A stretch of 6,543 nucleotides of DNA from an uncultured bacterium (lineage in GTDB: Bacteria; Bacteroidota; Bacteroidia; CAILMK01), in assembly GCA_903835275.1 (NCBI GenBank), contig CAILMK010000443.1, positions 1 through 6,543 of the forward strand, written 5' to 3'. Position numbers and translations under genes: made by a program. Shown here piece after piece: positions 6,533 through 6,543 of this stretch. Within the stretch, counting starts at the first letter, position 1. Every line of letters begins with the position of its first letter. The notes under the pieces are model-generated. The model was not told where the DNA came from and did no database searches. It saw only the letters and a program-made list of their open reading frames with translations.

Positions 6533-6543
6533 ATTTAGACTAA
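6533..6543. promoter_or_regulatory. possible truncated metal-regulator operator upstream of sufB
   Basis: ATTTAGACTAA runs to the window edge and contains the 9-bp palindrome TTAG-A-CTAA. The TTAG/CTAA halves resemble operators of DtxR/IdeR/MntR-type metal regulators, and SUF operons are often controlled by iron status. The element begins 18 bases upstream of the sufB ATG, a position where a bound repressor could block transcription. The match is short, the site is cut by the window end, and the bases could equally belong to the end of an upstream gene. Confidence 0.25.

Overview
The window is a near-complete SUF iron-sulfur cluster assembly operon on the minus strand, followed by a convergent single HD-domain phosphohydrolase gene on the plus strand. 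Gene order, protein sequences, moderate-to-low GC, AT-rich spacers and weak or absent Shine-Dalgarno sites suggest a member of the Bacteroidota, perhaps the Chitinophagales/Sphingobacteriales side. The phylum is an inference from recognised protein style, not from a search.

Layout. From right to left on the minus strand: sufB (6515-5070), a 113-bp spacer with hairpin and repeats, sufC (4956-4201), sufD (4201-2879), sufS (2879-1635), a 57-bp spacer filled largely by a perfect 15-bp inverted repeat, sufE (1577-1152), and a DUF59/MIP18-like SUF-associated gene (1140-805). sufC/sufD and sufD/sufS each share one base in a TAATG stop-start junction. The remaining 105 bp up to the HD gene (130-699, plus strand) hold a short tandem repeat and two hairpins, one of which may be a terminator. 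Positions 1-129 are an AT-rich leader with only a weak promoter candidate.

How the genes work together. SufS takes sulfur from cysteine and passes it as persulfide to SufE, which delivers it to the SufB-SufC-SufD scaffold. The SufC ATPase drives scaffold rearrangement. The last gene belongs to a family that helps cluster assembly or transfer. All the catalytic and cluster-related residues I could place by motif are present, so the pathway looks functional. No A-type carrier (SufA/IscA) and no regulator is inside the window; either could lie just beyond position 6543.

Novelty. The proteins are a standard SUF set, and I see no undescribed multi-gene system. The parts worth a second look are non-coding: a truncated palindrome resembling a metal-regulator half-operator upstream of sufB, the large hairpin between sufS and sufE, the structured sufB-sufC spacer, and the paired hairpins at the convergent 3' ends. 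The sufE start also deserves correction, from a TTG at 1592 to the ATG at 1577.
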